DNA of 64,000 nt from Streptomyces spiramyceticus. GTDB lineage: Bacteria; Actinomycetota; Actinomycetes; Streptomycetales; Streptomycetaceae. The stretch lies in NCBI RefSeq assembly GCF_028807635.1, contig NZ_JARBAX010000002.1, forward strand, positions 1,302,001 to 1,366,000. Reading direction: 5' to 3'. Under the pieces are notes generated by a model, which was not told where the DNA came from, searched no databases, and saw only the letters and a program-made list of their open reading frames with translations. Below, piece by piece: positions 19,666 through 28,624 of the stretch (position 1 is the first letter of the stretch; every line of letters begins with the position of its first letter). The position numbers and the translations under genes were made by a program.

Positions 19666-20910
19666 TCAGCGGACCGAGCGGATGGGCCGTACGGCCAGCG
19701 CGCCCAGCACCGCGAGCGCCGCCGCGACGAGAAAGAGGGTGGTGTAGCCGCCGACGCTCACGATTACCGAGGCGATGAACGGCGCGACGATCTGCGGCCC
19801 GGCGTTGGCGATGTTGAGTACGCCCATGTCGCGGGCAGCGTCCTCGGCCTTCGGCAGCACCATCGTCACGAGGGCGGTGTCCACGGCCATGTAGCAGCCG
19901 AAGGCAAGGCCGTTGAGGGCGGCGAACGCGAGCATCGCGATCCAGCTCGTCGAAACGGCGGGGACGACCAGGGCGACGGCCGACAGCGCGGCCGAGGCGC
20001 CGACGAACAGCTTGCGCCGGTCGAACCTGTCCGAGAGGTAACCGCCGAGGACGGTCGAGACGATCATGGCCACGCTGGTGACCGGCATCATGATCGCTAC
20101 CGCGTCCTCGGGCTTCAGCCCGGCGGGCAGGACGGTGTGGTCCTTGATGATGTACAGGAGAAAGCCGTTCACGGCGAAGTAGCCGAGGATCAGCAGCGCG
20201 CGGCCGATGAAGGCCCAGCGGAAGTCGTGGGATCGCAACGCACTGGCGAATGCGGCCAGTTGGTCCCGTACCGGCAAGGACTCACGGACGGGCATGCGCT
20301 GCTCACGGGCGCAGCCGGTGAAGAGCACGGCCGAGGCCGCGACGAGTGCGCCGAAGATGAGGTAGCCGGTGCGGTAGTCGTCGGAGTACGCGGCGCCGAG
20401 CAGTGCGCCGGCGGTGCTGCCGAAGGGGAGCCCGAGGCCGACGGCAGCCGATGCCTTGCCGCGTGCGGTCATCGGGACGCGGTCGGGTACGACCGAGGTG
20501 ATGGCGGCCTGGTAGACGTTCATCACGGCCTGGCCGAGACACCAGGCGATGGTGATCATCAGGACTGTGTGCACGCTGCCGAGCAGGAACATCGCGGGAA
20601 CGGCGAGCAGGCCGCCGCCGAGGATCCAGGGATTGCGCCGCCCCGAGCGGTCGGAGAGCGCACCGGCCACGGGATTGAAGACCGTCGCGAAGATGGCGGC
20701 GACACCGGCCACGATGCCGAGGTTGGCGACCTTGTGCGCGGGGTCGACGTCTTCGACCTGGAGGGCGAGGAGTACGCCGCCGACGCCGATGTAGAGCGTG
20801 TACATGGCGGTGTTGCCGACCAGTAGCAGGGGCAGCAGGCCGCGAGTGGGCCGGAGCGGGGGAGTGGTTCCGGCATTCGTGGTGCCGGTGCCGGGGGAGG
20901 AAAGGGCCAC
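19666..20910 (-). CDS. MFS transporter, probable sugar or glycoside permease
   Basis: About 414 aa with 12 predicted membrane helices. The cytoplasmic motif A appears as GALSDRSGRRNP after helix 2 and again as GGYLSDRFDRRKL in the second half. The GTG at 20910 was chosen for its GGAGG site 5 bases upstream; the much longer open frame on this strand runs antisense through lacI and is not real. It is divergent from a LacI regulator, which argues for a carbohydrate substrate. Confidence 0.85.
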   Translation of the reverse strand: MALSSPGTGTTNAGTTPPLRPTRGLLPLLLVGNTAMYTLYIGVGGVLLALQVEDVDPAHKVANLGIVAGVAAIFATVFNPVAGALSDRSGRRNPWILGGGLLAVPAMFLLGSVHTVLMITIAWCLGQAVMNVYQAAITSVVPDRVPMTARGKASAAVGLGLPFGSTAGALLGAAYSDDYRTGYLIFGALVAASAVLFTGCAREQRMPVRESLPVRDQLAAFASALRSHDFRWAFIGRALLILGYFAVNGFLLYIIKDHTVLPAGLKPEDAVAIMMPVTSVAMIVSTVLGGYLSDRFDRRKLFVGASAALSAVALVVPAVSTSWIAMLAFAALNGLAFGCYMAVDTALVTMVLPKAEDAARDMGVLNIANAGPQIVAPFIASVIVSVGGYTTLFLVAAALAVLGALAVRPIRSVR

Positions 20911-20953
20911 GGTGCCCTCCAGGGGCGTCGGAAGAGGGAGGGGGGAGGGGTGG

Positions 20954-20965
20954 TGACACGTGTCA
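20954..20965. promoter_or_regulatory. Candidate LacI-family operator
   Basis: A perfect 12-bp palindrome, TGACACGTGTCA, with the central CG step typical of LacI-family operators, lies in the 129-bp divergent region between the MFS and lacI starts. Confidence 0.55.
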
Positions 20966-21039
20966 GCTGCGTGTGTGAGCATTGTGTAGCACTCAATTCC
21001 GGCCATCCGCCAGACCCTGCTCCATATCGATCTGAAAAG

Positions 21040-22080
21040 ATGCCCAACGCGATGAGCCAGACACCGAAGCAGTCCGCCGAAGGTCCCGTCCCGACCAGCA
21101 CCGACGTCGCACGCCTTGCAGGCGTCTCGCGCGCCACCGTCTCGTACGTCCTCAACAACACCTCGGCGGTGAGGATCAGCGAACCGACCCGCCGCCGGGT
21201 CCGCGAGGCCGCCGAGGAGCTGGGTTACGTACCGCACGCCGCCGCGCGCAGTCTGCGGGCCGGGCACACGCGGATCGTGCTGCTGCCCACGGCGCACATC
21301 CCGGTGGGTCCCCTCTACAGCCAGTTCCTCAACGAGATCCAGTGGGCGCTGCGGGCCCTCGACTACACGGTCGTGCAGTACGGCAGTATCGGCCTCGGTG
21401 CGGACGAGGCGGCCCGCGCGTGGGCGGAACTGCGTCCGGTGGCGGTCCTGTCGCTGGGCGAGATCGCTCTCACCGCGCACGGTGTTCAGGTGCTGAAGCG
21501 CTCGGGTGCGAAGGCGGTCATAACACTCGGTCCGCAGCGGGTGGAGGGTGCGCACTCGCTGGTCATGGACCAGAGGGCGATCGGCGTGGCTGCTGCGGAG
21601 CACCTGTTGGAGCGGGGGCGGCGGGGTATTGGTGTTGTTGTCCCCGCCGAGCCGGGGCTGGAGCTCTTCTCGAAGCCACGACTGGCGGGCGTGCGCAAGG
21701 CCGTTGCGGGGGCGGGGGTGGGTGCGCGGGTCGAGGCGCTGACGATGGCGTACGACGAGGAGTCCGCGGCGGGGCTCGCCGCACGCTGGCGCGATCTCGG
21801 CCTCGACGCGGTGTACGCGTACAACGACGAGTACGCACAGGTGCTGATGCGGGCGCTCCAGGACGCGGGCGTCGACGTACCGGGGGAGTGCGCGGTGGTC
21901 GGCGCGGACGACCTGCTCCTCGGCAAGCTGCTGAGGCCGCGGCTGAGTACGGTGCATGTGGAGATGCCGACGGGGCGGGAGATGGCTGAGCTGGTCGACC
22001 GGGTGGTGCGGGATCCGGGGGGTGCGGTGGAACGCCATGACTTGATGGCGGCGCGGGCGGTTCCGCGGGAGTCGAGCTGA
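21040..22080 (+). CDS. LacI-family transcriptional regulator
   Basis: About 346 aa. The helix-turn-helix (STDVARLAGVSRATVSYVLN) and hinge region (EELGYVPHAAARSLR) lie at about residues 20-75, followed by a periplasmic-binding-protein-like effector domain (about 85-335). The ATG at 21040 is preferred; a second ATG at 21052 is close. It probably represses the divergent MFS and hydrolase genes in response to a sugar. The 3' end meets the convergent IclR gene at a strong hairpin. Confidence 0.88.
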   Translation: MPNAMSQTPKQSAEGPVPTSTDVARLAGVSRATVSYVLNNTSAVRISEPTRRRVREAAEELGYVPHAAARSLRAGHTRIVLLPTAHIPVGPLYSQFLNEIQWALRALDYTVVQYGSIGLGADEAARAWAELRPVAVLSLGEIALTAHGVQVLKRSGAKAVITLGPQRVEGAHSLVMDQRAIGVAAAEHLLERGRRGIGVVVPAEPGLELFSKPRLAGVRKAVAGAGVGARVEALTMAYDEESAAGLAARWRDLGLDAVYAYNDEYAQVLMRALQDAGVDVPGECAVVGADDLLLGKLLRPRLSTVHVEMPTGREMAELVDRVVRDPGGAVERHDLMAARAVPRESS

Positions 22081-22081
22081 C

Positions 22082-22110
22082 GGTGGGGGGTGCGGGTTGC
22101 ACCCCCCACC
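22082..22110. terminator. Bidirectional terminator between lacI and iclR genes
   Basis: A 12-bp perfect stem (GGTGGGGGGTGC / GCACCCCCCACC) with a GGGTT loop fills the gap between two convergent genes. Confidence 0.75.
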
Positions 22111-22111
22111 C

Positions 22112-23755
22112 CTAGCGGACGCCGATCGTCCCGCCGAGCACCCTCAGGTCCGCTTCGATCGCCGCCGCCGTCTCCCGCAGCGCCGGGAGCAGGCCCGACC
22201 GCATCTCCTCCGGCGTACCGTGCGCCGCGTGTCTCGCCACGTTCAGTGCGGCCACCACACGCCCGCGCCCGTCCCGCACCGGCACCGCCAGAGAGCGCAG
22301 GCCCTCCTCCAACTCCTCGTCGACCAGGGCGAAGTCGTCCGCAGCCGCCCGCTTTATGATCCGGCCGAGCTCACCAGGGGCAGTCACCGTACGACGGGTC
22401 AGCGCCGGAAGCACCTCCGGCAGCGGTGGCCGCTCACCCGCGTCCAGGCCCGCCAGCAGCACCCGGCCCATGGATGTCGCGTACGCCGGGAACCGCGTCC
22501 CCACCGTGATGTTGACGCTCATGATGCGCACCGTGGGGACACGCGCCACGTAGCGGATGTCGGCGCCGTCGAGCACCGTCAGCGACGCCGATTCGTGCAC
22601 GCGCCGTACCAGCGACACCAGATGCGGCTGCGCGATCTCGGCGAGCCCCAGCTCCGAGAGGCGGGCGCAGCCGAGTTCGAGGACGCGGGGCAGCAGCCGC
22701 CACCGGCGTCCGTCCGTGGCGACGTACCCCATCTGCTCCAGCGTGAGCAGCGAGCGCCGGGCCGTCGCCCTGGCCAGCCCGGTCGCGTCGGCGACCGCCG
22801 TCAGAGCCATCCCCTCGCCCCGGTCGGCGCCGAGTGCACCGAGGACGGCGAGGCCACGCGCCAGGGACTGCAGAAAGCCGGGGCCGAGCTCGCGCTTCGC
22901 CTCCAGCGAAGTGTCCCGTACGGGCGTGATCCCCGACGGCGCCGGACGGGGCGCCGCCAGCGCCGCCTCCAACTCGCCGCGCACCGCCTGCAGTCGGGGC
23001 AGCACGGTCGCGCGCAGCGAGTCCAGGGTGTGCCGGCTGGTGTGGCTGACCACGCTCACCGCGCACAACGTCCGCCCCGCCCCGTCGCGCAGGGGTACGG
23101 CGACCGCGACCAGCCCCGGCTCGATCAGCTGGTCGTCGCCCGCCCAGCCCTCCGCGCCCGCCCGCGCCACTCGCTGCTCGAAGGCATCCGAATCCTGCGG
23201 GCGGGCCAGCGGCGGCACGGTGGCGAAGCCGGCGTCCAGCGGGTCCGTGGCCTGCCGCTCGCGCCACGTCCGCCGGCCCTCCGCGTCCCACTCCGCCGCG
23301 AACAGGGCCCCGGGCGCGCACCGTTCGGCGGGCAGCAGATCACCGATCCGGAACGCGAGCGACATGGTGCGCTGCCGCGTCGTCTGGAGTACGAACCGCA
23401 CTCCCGCCACGCCGTCGTCCGGCACCGCCACCGACACCGACTCGTCGAACTCGTCCGCCAGCCGTTCCGCCGCGGTCCCGAACGCCGCCGGAATGCCGCA
23501 CGCTGCCAGGTAGGCGCCGGGCAGCTCCATCAGGCGCGGTGCGAGCGTCACCTCGCGGCCGTCGCTGCGCGCGAGGCCGAGCCGGTCCAGAGTCGACACC
23601 ACGCGGTCGACCGTGGAGCGCGCCAGGCCCGTGCTCCGTACGAGATCGCTGTGCCGCATCCGGTCGTCGGCGCCGGGCACGGACAGGGCGCGCAGCACGG
23701 TGAGCCCACGCTCCAATGGACCCACGGACTCGGCGGGCGGCACGGTGCTCGGCAT
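22112..23755 (-). CDS. Double-length IclR-family regulator of aromatic catabolism
   Basis: A 547-aa protein made of two complete IclR units in tandem. The first winged HTH (about 12-70; LVRSTGLARSTVDRVV) has its effector domain at about 90-265. The second HTH (about 300-350; VADATGLARATARRSL) has its effector domain at about 370-540. Ordinary IclR proteins are about 250 aa with one copy, and the two halves are clearly diverged. It is divergent from the thiolase-pobA-aldehyde dehydrogenase genes across 137 bp with three GAAC/GTTC half-sites, so it very likely controls them, like PcaU, PcaR or PobR in other bacteria. Confidence 0.85.
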   Translation of the reverse strand: MPSTVPPAESVGPLERGLTVLRALSVPGADDRMRHSDLVRSTGLARSTVDRVVSTLDRLGLARSDGREVTLAPRLMELPGAYLAACGIPAAFGTAAERLADEFDESVSVAVPDDGVAGVRFVLQTTRQRTMSLAFRIGDLLPAERCAPGALFAAEWDAEGRRTWRERQATDPLDAGFATVPPLARPQDSDAFEQRVARAGAEGWAGDDQLIEPGLVAVAVPLRDGAGRTLCAVSVVSHTSRHTLDSLRATVLPRLQAVRGELEAALAAPRPAPSGITPVRDTSLEAKRELGPGFLQSLARGLAVLGALGADRGEGMALTAVADATGLARATARRSLLTLEQMGYVATDGRRWRLLPRVLELGCARLSELGLAEIAQPHLVSLVRRVHESASLTVLDGADIRYVARVPTVRIMSVNITVGTRFPAYATSMGRVLLAGLDAGERPPLPEVLPALTRRTVTAPGELGRIIKRAAADDFALVDEELEEGLRSLAVPVRDGRGRVVAALNVARHAAHGTPEEMRSGLLPALRETAAAIEADLRVLGGTIGVR

Positions 23756-23822
23756 GGGATCCCCTCCGGCAGGCCGTTGACAGCGGACGGCGGTCCGCAG
23801 AGACTCGGGACGAAGTCAGAAC

Positions 23823-23846
23823 TGAACGATAGTTCATTCTGCGAAC
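23823..23846. promoter_or_regulatory. Candidate IclR operator with three half-sites
   Basis: TGAAC-N4-GTTCA (23823-23836) is a perfect dyad, and another GAAC follows 7 bases after the GTTC arm (23843-23846). This gives three half-sites between the divergent iclR and thiolase genes. PcaU-type IclR regulators are known to use a palindrome plus a third repeat. Confidence 0.5.
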
Positions 23847-23892
23847 ACGTGAATACAGGCGAAACACTCCACCACTGCGGGAGAGAGATCCG

Positions 23893-25080
23893 ATGAGCAT
23901 CCGCGACGTCTACATCGTCGACGCCGTCCGTACCCCGATCGGCAAGTTCGGAGGTGCCCTCTCCTCCGTACGTCCCGACGACCTCGCCGCGCACGTCGTC
24001 AAGTCGCTCGTCGCCCGCACCCCGGCCCTCGACCCCGCCAGGATCGACGACGTCTACTTCGGCGACGCCAACGGCGCGGGCGAGGACAACCGCGACGTGG
24101 CCAGGATGGCCGTCCTGCTCGCCGGGCTCCCCGCCTCGGTCCCCGGCGTGACCGTCAACCGCCTCTGCGGCTCCGGCCTGGAAGCCGTCATCCAGGCGGC
24201 GCGCGCCGTCGCCCTCGGTGATGCATCGGTCGCCGTCGCGGGCGGCGTCGAGTCGATGTCCCGCGCCCCCTGGGTGCTCCAGAAGCCGGAGCGCGCCTTC
24301 CCCGCCGGACACCAGCAGCTCCACTCGACGACGCTCGGCTGGCGCATGACCAATCCGCGGATGCCCGAGGAGTGGACCGTCTCGCTCGGCGAAGGCGCGG
24401 AGCTCATCGCCGACAAGCACGCCATCACGCGCGAGCAGCAGGACGCGTTCGCGCTCGCCAGCCACCGGAAGGCGGCCGCGGCCTGGGCCGAGGGACTCTA
24501 CGACGGTGAGGTCGTGCCGTACGACGGCGTGGATCTCGTACGTGACGAGTGCATCCGCGAGGGCTCGACGATGGAAGCCCTCGCCAAGCTGAAGCCCGCC
24601 TTCCGCAAGAACGGCGGCAGCGTCACCGCGGGCAACGCCTCGCCGCTCAACGACGGCGCGGCGGCCCTCCTGATCGTCGACGAAGAGGGCCTGCGCGCCA
24701 CCGGCCGCGAGCCGCTCGCCCGCATCCGCACCTCCGCCGTCACCGGCATCGAGCCGCAGCTCTTCGGCCTCGGCCCGGTGGAGGCGGTGCAGCGGGCGCT
24801 CGCCAAGGCGGGCCGCACCTTCGCCGACCTCACCACGTTCGAGCTCAACGAGGCCTTCGCCGCCCAGTCGCTCGGCTGCCTCGCCGAGTGGCCGGATCTC
24901 GACCCTGCCGTGGTCAACCCGCGTGGCGGCGCCATCGCCATCGGCCACCCGCTCGGCGCCTCCGGTGCGCGCCTCGCCGGATCGGTCGCCCACCAGCTGG
25001 CTGCCGCGGGATCGGGCACGGGGCTCGCCGCCCTGTGCATCGGGGTCGGCCAGGGCCTCGCCCTGGTGCTGGAGCGGTGA
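23893..25080 (+). CDS. 3-oxoadipyl-CoA/acetyl-CoA thiolase
   Basis: A 395-aa thiolase. The acyl-carrying Cys is C92 in NRLCGSGLEAV, with the catalytic His352 in GHPLGASGAR and Cys382 in LCIGVGQG. Its neighbour pobA points to 3-oxoadipyl-CoA cleavage (PcaF role) at the end of the beta-ketoadipate pathway, giving succinyl-CoA and acetyl-CoA. A role in phenylacetate or acetoacetyl-CoA metabolism cannot be excluded. It is divergent from the IclR gene and is followed after 4 bp by pobA. Confidence 0.85.
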   Translation: MSIRDVYIVDAVRTPIGKFGGALSSVRPDDLAAHVVKSLVARTPALDPARIDDVYFGDANGAGEDNRDVARMAVLLAGLPASVPGVTVNRLCGSGLEAVIQAARAVALGDASVAVAGGVESMSRAPWVLQKPERAFPAGHQQLHSTTLGWRMTNPRMPEEWTVSLGEGAELIADKHAITREQQDAFALASHRKAAAAWAEGLYDGEVVPYDGVDLVRDECIREGSTMEALAKLKPAFRKNGGSVTAGNASPLNDGAAALLIVDEEGLRATGREPLARIRTSAVTGIEPQLFGLGPVEAVQRALAKAGRTFADLTTFELNEAFAAQSLGCLAEWPDLDPAVVNPRGGAIAIGHPLGASGARLAGSVAHQLAAAGSGTGLAALCIGVGQGLALVLER

Positions 25081-25084
25081 GCGG

Positions 25085-26287
25085 GTGCGCACGAGTGCAG
25101 GGATCATCGGAGCGGGCCCGTCCGGGCTCCTCCTGGCCCGGCTGCTGCACACCGCGGGCATCGACTGCGTCGTACTGGAGAACCGGACCAGGGCATACGT
25201 CGAACAGCGCCAACGCGCCGGAATCCTCGAACAGGGCACCGTCGACGCACTCCGCGACTGCGGTGCGGGCGCCCGCATGGACGCCGAAGGGCTCGTGCAC
25301 CGCGGCATCGAGCTGCGCTTCGACCGGCAGCGCCACCGCATCGACTTCCCCGGCCTGACCGGCGGCCGGTCGGTGATGGTGTACGCACAGACCGAGGTCG
25401 TCAAGGACCTCGTCGCGCTCCAACTGGCCGAAGGGCCACCGCTGTTCTTCGAGGCCGAGGCACTGGCCGTCGAGAAGCCGGAGTCCGACCACCCGGTCGT
25501 CCGCTTCACCCACGGCGGCCGCGAGCAGATCCTGGAGTGCGACTACGTCGTCGGTTGCGACGGCTTCCACGGCATCGCGCGCGACACGGTCCCGGCCGGT
25601 GTGCGGCGTACGTACGAGCGGACCTACCCGTACTCCTGGCTGGGCATGCTGGCCGATGTCCCGCCGTCCTGCGACGAGTTGATCTACGCACGCGGCGAGG
25701 ACGGCTTCGCGCTGCACAGCATGCGCTCGCCCAGTGTGTCGCGCCTCTATCTCCAGGTCCCGAACGGCACCGACCCCGCCGACTGGTCCGACGACCGGAT
25801 CTGGGACGAGCTCGACCGGCGCTTCGCGGTCGACGGGGACTGGAACCTGGCACGCGGCCCGATCACGTCCAAGTCGGTTACGCCGATGCGGAGTTACATC
25901 ACCGAGCCGATGCGATACGGGCGGGTCTTCCTGGCCGGCGATGCCGCACACATCGTGCCGCCGACCGGCGCCAAGGGGCTCAACCTGGCCGTGTCCGACG
26001 TACGCGTCCTGGCCCGCGCCTTCGAGCACCACAAACGCACCGGGTCCAGTGAACTCCTCGACTCCTACTCGGAGTTGTCCCTGCAACGTGTGTGGCAAGC
26101 CACCCGTTTCTCGTACGACATGACTACGATGTTGCACAGTCAACCAAGCGAGAATGTGTTCGACAGTCGAGTGCATCTCGCACGGCTGCACCGTCTCGCG
26201 TCCTCCCGGCCCGCCGCCGCCGAACTCGCCGCGAATTACACGGGACTTCCCCTCGACTGGGCACCCACGCGCCCAGCGACCGAGTGA
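25085..26287 (+). CDS. pobA: 4-hydroxybenzoate 3-monooxygenase
   Basis: A 400-aa class A flavin monooxygenase converting 4-hydroxybenzoate to protocatechuate. The FAD Rossmann motif GIIGAGPSG starts at residue 6. The DG motif lies in YVVGCDGFHGIAR, and the GD motif in GRVFLAGDAAHIVPPTGAKG. The segment RAGILEQGTVD is typical of PobA. The GTG at 25085 lies 4 bp after the thiolase stop. Length matches the family (about 394). Confidence 0.9.
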   Translation: MRTSAGIIGAGPSGLLLARLLHTAGIDCVVLENRTRAYVEQRQRAGILEQGTVDALRDCGAGARMDAEGLVHRGIELRFDRQRHRIDFPGLTGGRSVMVYAQTEVVKDLVALQLAEGPPLFFEAEALAVEKPESDHPVVRFTHGGREQILECDYVVGCDGFHGIARDTVPAGVRRTYERTYPYSWLGMLADVPPSCDELIYARGEDGFALHSMRSPSVSRLYLQVPNGTDPADWSDDRIWDELDRRFAVDGDWNLARGPITSKSVTPMRSYITEPMRYGRVFLAGDAAHIVPPTGAKGLNLAVSDVRVLARAFEHHKRTGSSELLDSYSELSLQRVWQATRFSYDMTTMLHSQPSENVFDSRVHLARLHRLASSRPAAAELAANYTGLPLDWAPTRPATE

Positions 26288-26299
26288 CTGGAGATCCGC

Positions 26300-27736
26300 A
26301 TGCCCCTGCTCGACCCCAAGACCTGGCAGCCCGTCCGGCTCTCGGGCGGTGAGTCGGACGTCGTAGAGCCCGCCACGGGCGAGTCGCTGGGCCGCGTCGC
26401 GCTCGCCACCGCGGACGACGTCGGGGCGGCCGCCCGGGCCGCCGGGGCCGCGCAGGCGGCATGGGCGAGTACACCGCACTTCCTGCGGGCCGCGGTGCTG
26501 CGCCGCGCCGGCGACCTCTTCGCGGCGCACGCCGATGAGCTGCGCGAATGGCTCGTACGGGAGTCCGGATCCATCTCCGGCAAGGCCGACTTCGAGCTGC
26601 ACGTGGCCGCCCAGGAGTGCTACGAGGCCGCCGCGCTCGCCTCCCGTCCGGCCGGTCAGGTGCTGCCGAGCGAGGCGCCCCGGCTGTCGTACACGCGCCG
26701 GGTGCCGGTCGGAGTGGTCGGCGTGATCGCGCCGTTCAACGCCCCCCTGATTCTGTCCATACGCTCCGTGGCGCCCGCGCTGGCACTGGGCAACAGCGTT
26801 CTGCTGAAGCCCGATCCCCGTACCGCGGTCTGCGGCGGCCTCGCACTGGCCGCCGTATTCGCCGAGGCGGGGCTGCCCGAGGGCCTGCTGCATGTCCTGC
26901 CGGGCGGCGCCGACGCCGGGCAGGCGCTCGTGGCCGACCCGGGCGTCCCGGTGGTGTCCTTCACCGGGTCCACAGCGGCGGGGCGCGCGGTCGGAGAGGC
27001 GGCGGGACGCCAACTCAAGCATGTACACCTTGAGTTGGGCGGAAACTCCGCGCTCGTCGTGCTGGCGGACGCCGACCTCGAAGGCGCCGTCGCCCAGGCG
27101 TCCTGGGGCTCTTTCTTCCACCAGGGCCAGATATGCATGACCACGGGCCGCCACCTCGTCCACGCCTCGCTCTACGAGGAGTACGTCGAACGGCTCGCCG
27201 CAAAGGCCGAATCGATGGTCGTCGGTGACCCGTACCGCGAGCAGGTGCACCTCGGTCCCATCATCGACCGGGGCCAACTCGCCAAGATCCACGGCCTGGT
27301 CGAGGCCAGCACTGCGGCCGGTGCCAAGCTCGTTGCGGGCGGCACGCACCGCGACCTCTTCTACCGGCCGACGGTTCTGGCGGGCGTCGACGACGGCACC
27401 CCCGCGTACGTCGAGGAGGTGTTCGGCCCGGTCGCGCCGGTACGTTCCTTCTCGACCCTCGACGAGGCGGCGGCCCTCGCTTCGGCGGGCCCGTACGGCC
27501 TCTCGCTCGGCATCGTCACCCGCGACACGGCCCTCGGCCTGGAGCTGGCGGACCGTATACCCACAGGCATCGCCCACATCAACGACCAGACGGTGAACGA
27601 CGAGGCGGTGGCGCCGTTCGGAGGGGTCGCGGCGTCGGGGACCGGGGCGCGGTTCGGCGGCGAGGCGAATCTGGAGGCGTTCACGGAACTGCGCTGGACG
27701 ACGGTGCGCCGCGAACCGGCGGACCACCCGTTCTAG
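26300..27736 (+). CDS. Aromatic aldehyde dehydrogenase (vanillin/benzaldehyde type)
   Basis: A 478-aa NAD(P)-dependent aldehyde dehydrogenase. It has the oxyanion Asn in APFNAPL, cofactor motif FTGSTAAGRAVG, general-base Glu245 in LELGGNS and nucleophile Cys279 in GQICMTTGR. Context with pobA suggests oxidation of 4-hydroxybenzaldehyde, vanillin or benzaldehyde to the acid that PobA or a ring-cleavage route takes on. The exact substrate is an inference. It ends the operon at a strong palindrome. Confidence 0.85.
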   Translation: MPLLDPKTWQPVRLSGGESDVVEPATGESLGRVALATADDVGAAARAAGAAQAAWASTPHFLRAAVLRRAGDLFAAHADELREWLVRESGSISGKADFELHVAAQECYEAAALASRPAGQVLPSEAPRLSYTRRVPVGVVGVIAPFNAPLILSIRSVAPALALGNSVLLKPDPRTAVCGGLALAAVFAEAGLPEGLLHVLPGGADAGQALVADPGVPVVSFTGSTAAGRAVGEAAGRQLKHVHLELGGNSALVVLADADLEGAVAQASWGSFFHQGQICMTTGRHLVHASLYEEYVERLAAKAESMVVGDPYREQVHLGPIIDRGQLAKIHGLVEASTAAGAKLVAGGTHRDLFYRPTVLAGVDDGTPAYVEEVFGPVAPVRSFSTLDEAAALASAGPYGLSLGIVTRDTALGLELADRIPTGIAHINDQTVNDEAVAPFGGVAASGTGARFGGEANLEAFTELRWTTVRREPADHPF

Positions 27737-27747
27737 GCCCGCTCACC

Positions 27748-27785
27748 GACCGCCGGACGGGCTGAATTCAGCCCGTCCGGCGGTC
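27748..27785. terminator. 38-bp perfect palindrome, bidirectional terminator
   Basis: A perfect dyad of 19 bp per arm centred on GAATTC lies 11 bases after the aldehyde dehydrogenase stop and 14 bases before the convergent thioredoxin stop. It should form a very stable hairpin in RNA from either strand. Confidence 0.8.
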
Positions 27786-27799
27786 GAGGTTCCCTCGCC

Positions 27800-28174
27800 T
27801 CAGCCCGCTTCCTTCGCGCTCGCGTCCTCGACGGACTTGCGGACCTCGTCCATGTCGAGCTTGCGGGCCTGGCCGATGACATCCTCCAGCGCCGCCTCCG
27901 GCAGCGCGCCGGGCTGGGCGAACACCGCCACCCTGTCGCGCACGATCATCAGCGTCGGAATGGAGCGGATCTCAAAAGCCGCGGCCAGCTCCTGCTGCGC
28001 CTCGGTGTCGACCTTGGCGAAAACAAGGTCCTCGTGGCGTTCGGACACGCTCTCGAAAACCGGGGCGAACTGTCGGCACGGACCGCACCAGGAAGCCCAA
28101 AAATCGATCAGGATGAAGTCGTTGTCGCTGACGACCTGATCGAAGTTGTCCTTGGTGAGCTCGACAGTGGACAT
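27800..28174 (-). CDS. Thioredoxin
   Basis: A 124-aa thioredoxin with active site WCGPC at residues 29-33 and cis-Pro in RSIPTLMI. The C-terminal helix carries an extra charged tail of about 15 residues. The ATG at 28174 has AGGAG upstream; the longer open frame is not supported. It reduces protein disulfides in the cytoplasm. It may be a stand-alone stress-type copy, since no thioredoxin reductase is adjacent. Confidence 0.92.
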   Translation of the reverse strand: MSTVELTKDNFDQVVSDNDFILIDFWASWCGPCRQFAPVFESVSERHEDLVFAKVDTEAQQELAAAFEIRSIPTLMIVRDRVAVFAQPGALPEAALEDVIGQARKLDMDEVRKSVEDASAKEAG

Positions 28175-28404
28175 GGTTGCTCCTCTTCCTGGCATAACGG
28201 GCGAAGCCGTCCCGCACAACGACGTGCGGGCTCGCGGTATTCCGTCTGCCCGGCTGGCCGGCGCGCACACGTGTCGGACTGGAACGACGACGGTCAGGTG
28301 GACTGGCACGGGCAGCCGCGCCGTCGTGCCCGGCTTCAGGCGGCAAAGCCTCGACACCGCCCGCTGGGGCGCCCACTCCGCCACCGCCGACCACGCCGCC
28401 GTAC

Positions 28405-28554
28405 CCCGTGGGCCCCGGCGTCGGCGAGTTGCTCCATTCGGCGACGGTGGCGGTCGCGGGCGAGGTCCCGGTCGAACGCCTGTGGCATGCGGTCCCGGCC
28501 TGTCCGACGATCAGCGAGGTGTGGCTGCGGCTGCTGGAGACGTACCGCGGCTGA
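28405..28554 (+). pseudogene. C-terminal remnant of a flavin disulfide reductase
   Basis: In one frame ending at TGA 28552-28554, the sequence reads as the last 45 residues of the dimerisation domain of dihydrolipoamide-dehydrogenase/mercuric-reductase-like proteins (GELLHSATVAVAGEVPVERL, then a WHAVPACPTISEVW block). The frame upstream turns into a low-complexity Pro/Thr run without start or cofactor motifs, so only the tail survives. The rest of 28175-28624 shows nothing I can identify. Confidence 0.55.
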
Positions 28555-28624
28555 GGGGGGATCCTGAACTGAGAACCGCGCACCTGCGGCGGACGACGAC
28601 CTTGCGTGGGCGAGGAGGAGTGTC

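Noticed and set aside
19666..22038. 790-codon frame joining the MFS gene to sequence antisense to lacI
   Set aside because: Only the part from GTG 20910 onward is an MFS protein with its own ribosome site. The upstream half is antisense to an intact LacI gene.
24914..27727. 937-codon open frame on the minus strand across thiolase, pobA and aldehyde dehydrogenase
   Set aside because: The three plus-strand genes have full catalytic motifs. The antisense frame has none and only reflects GC-rich third positions.
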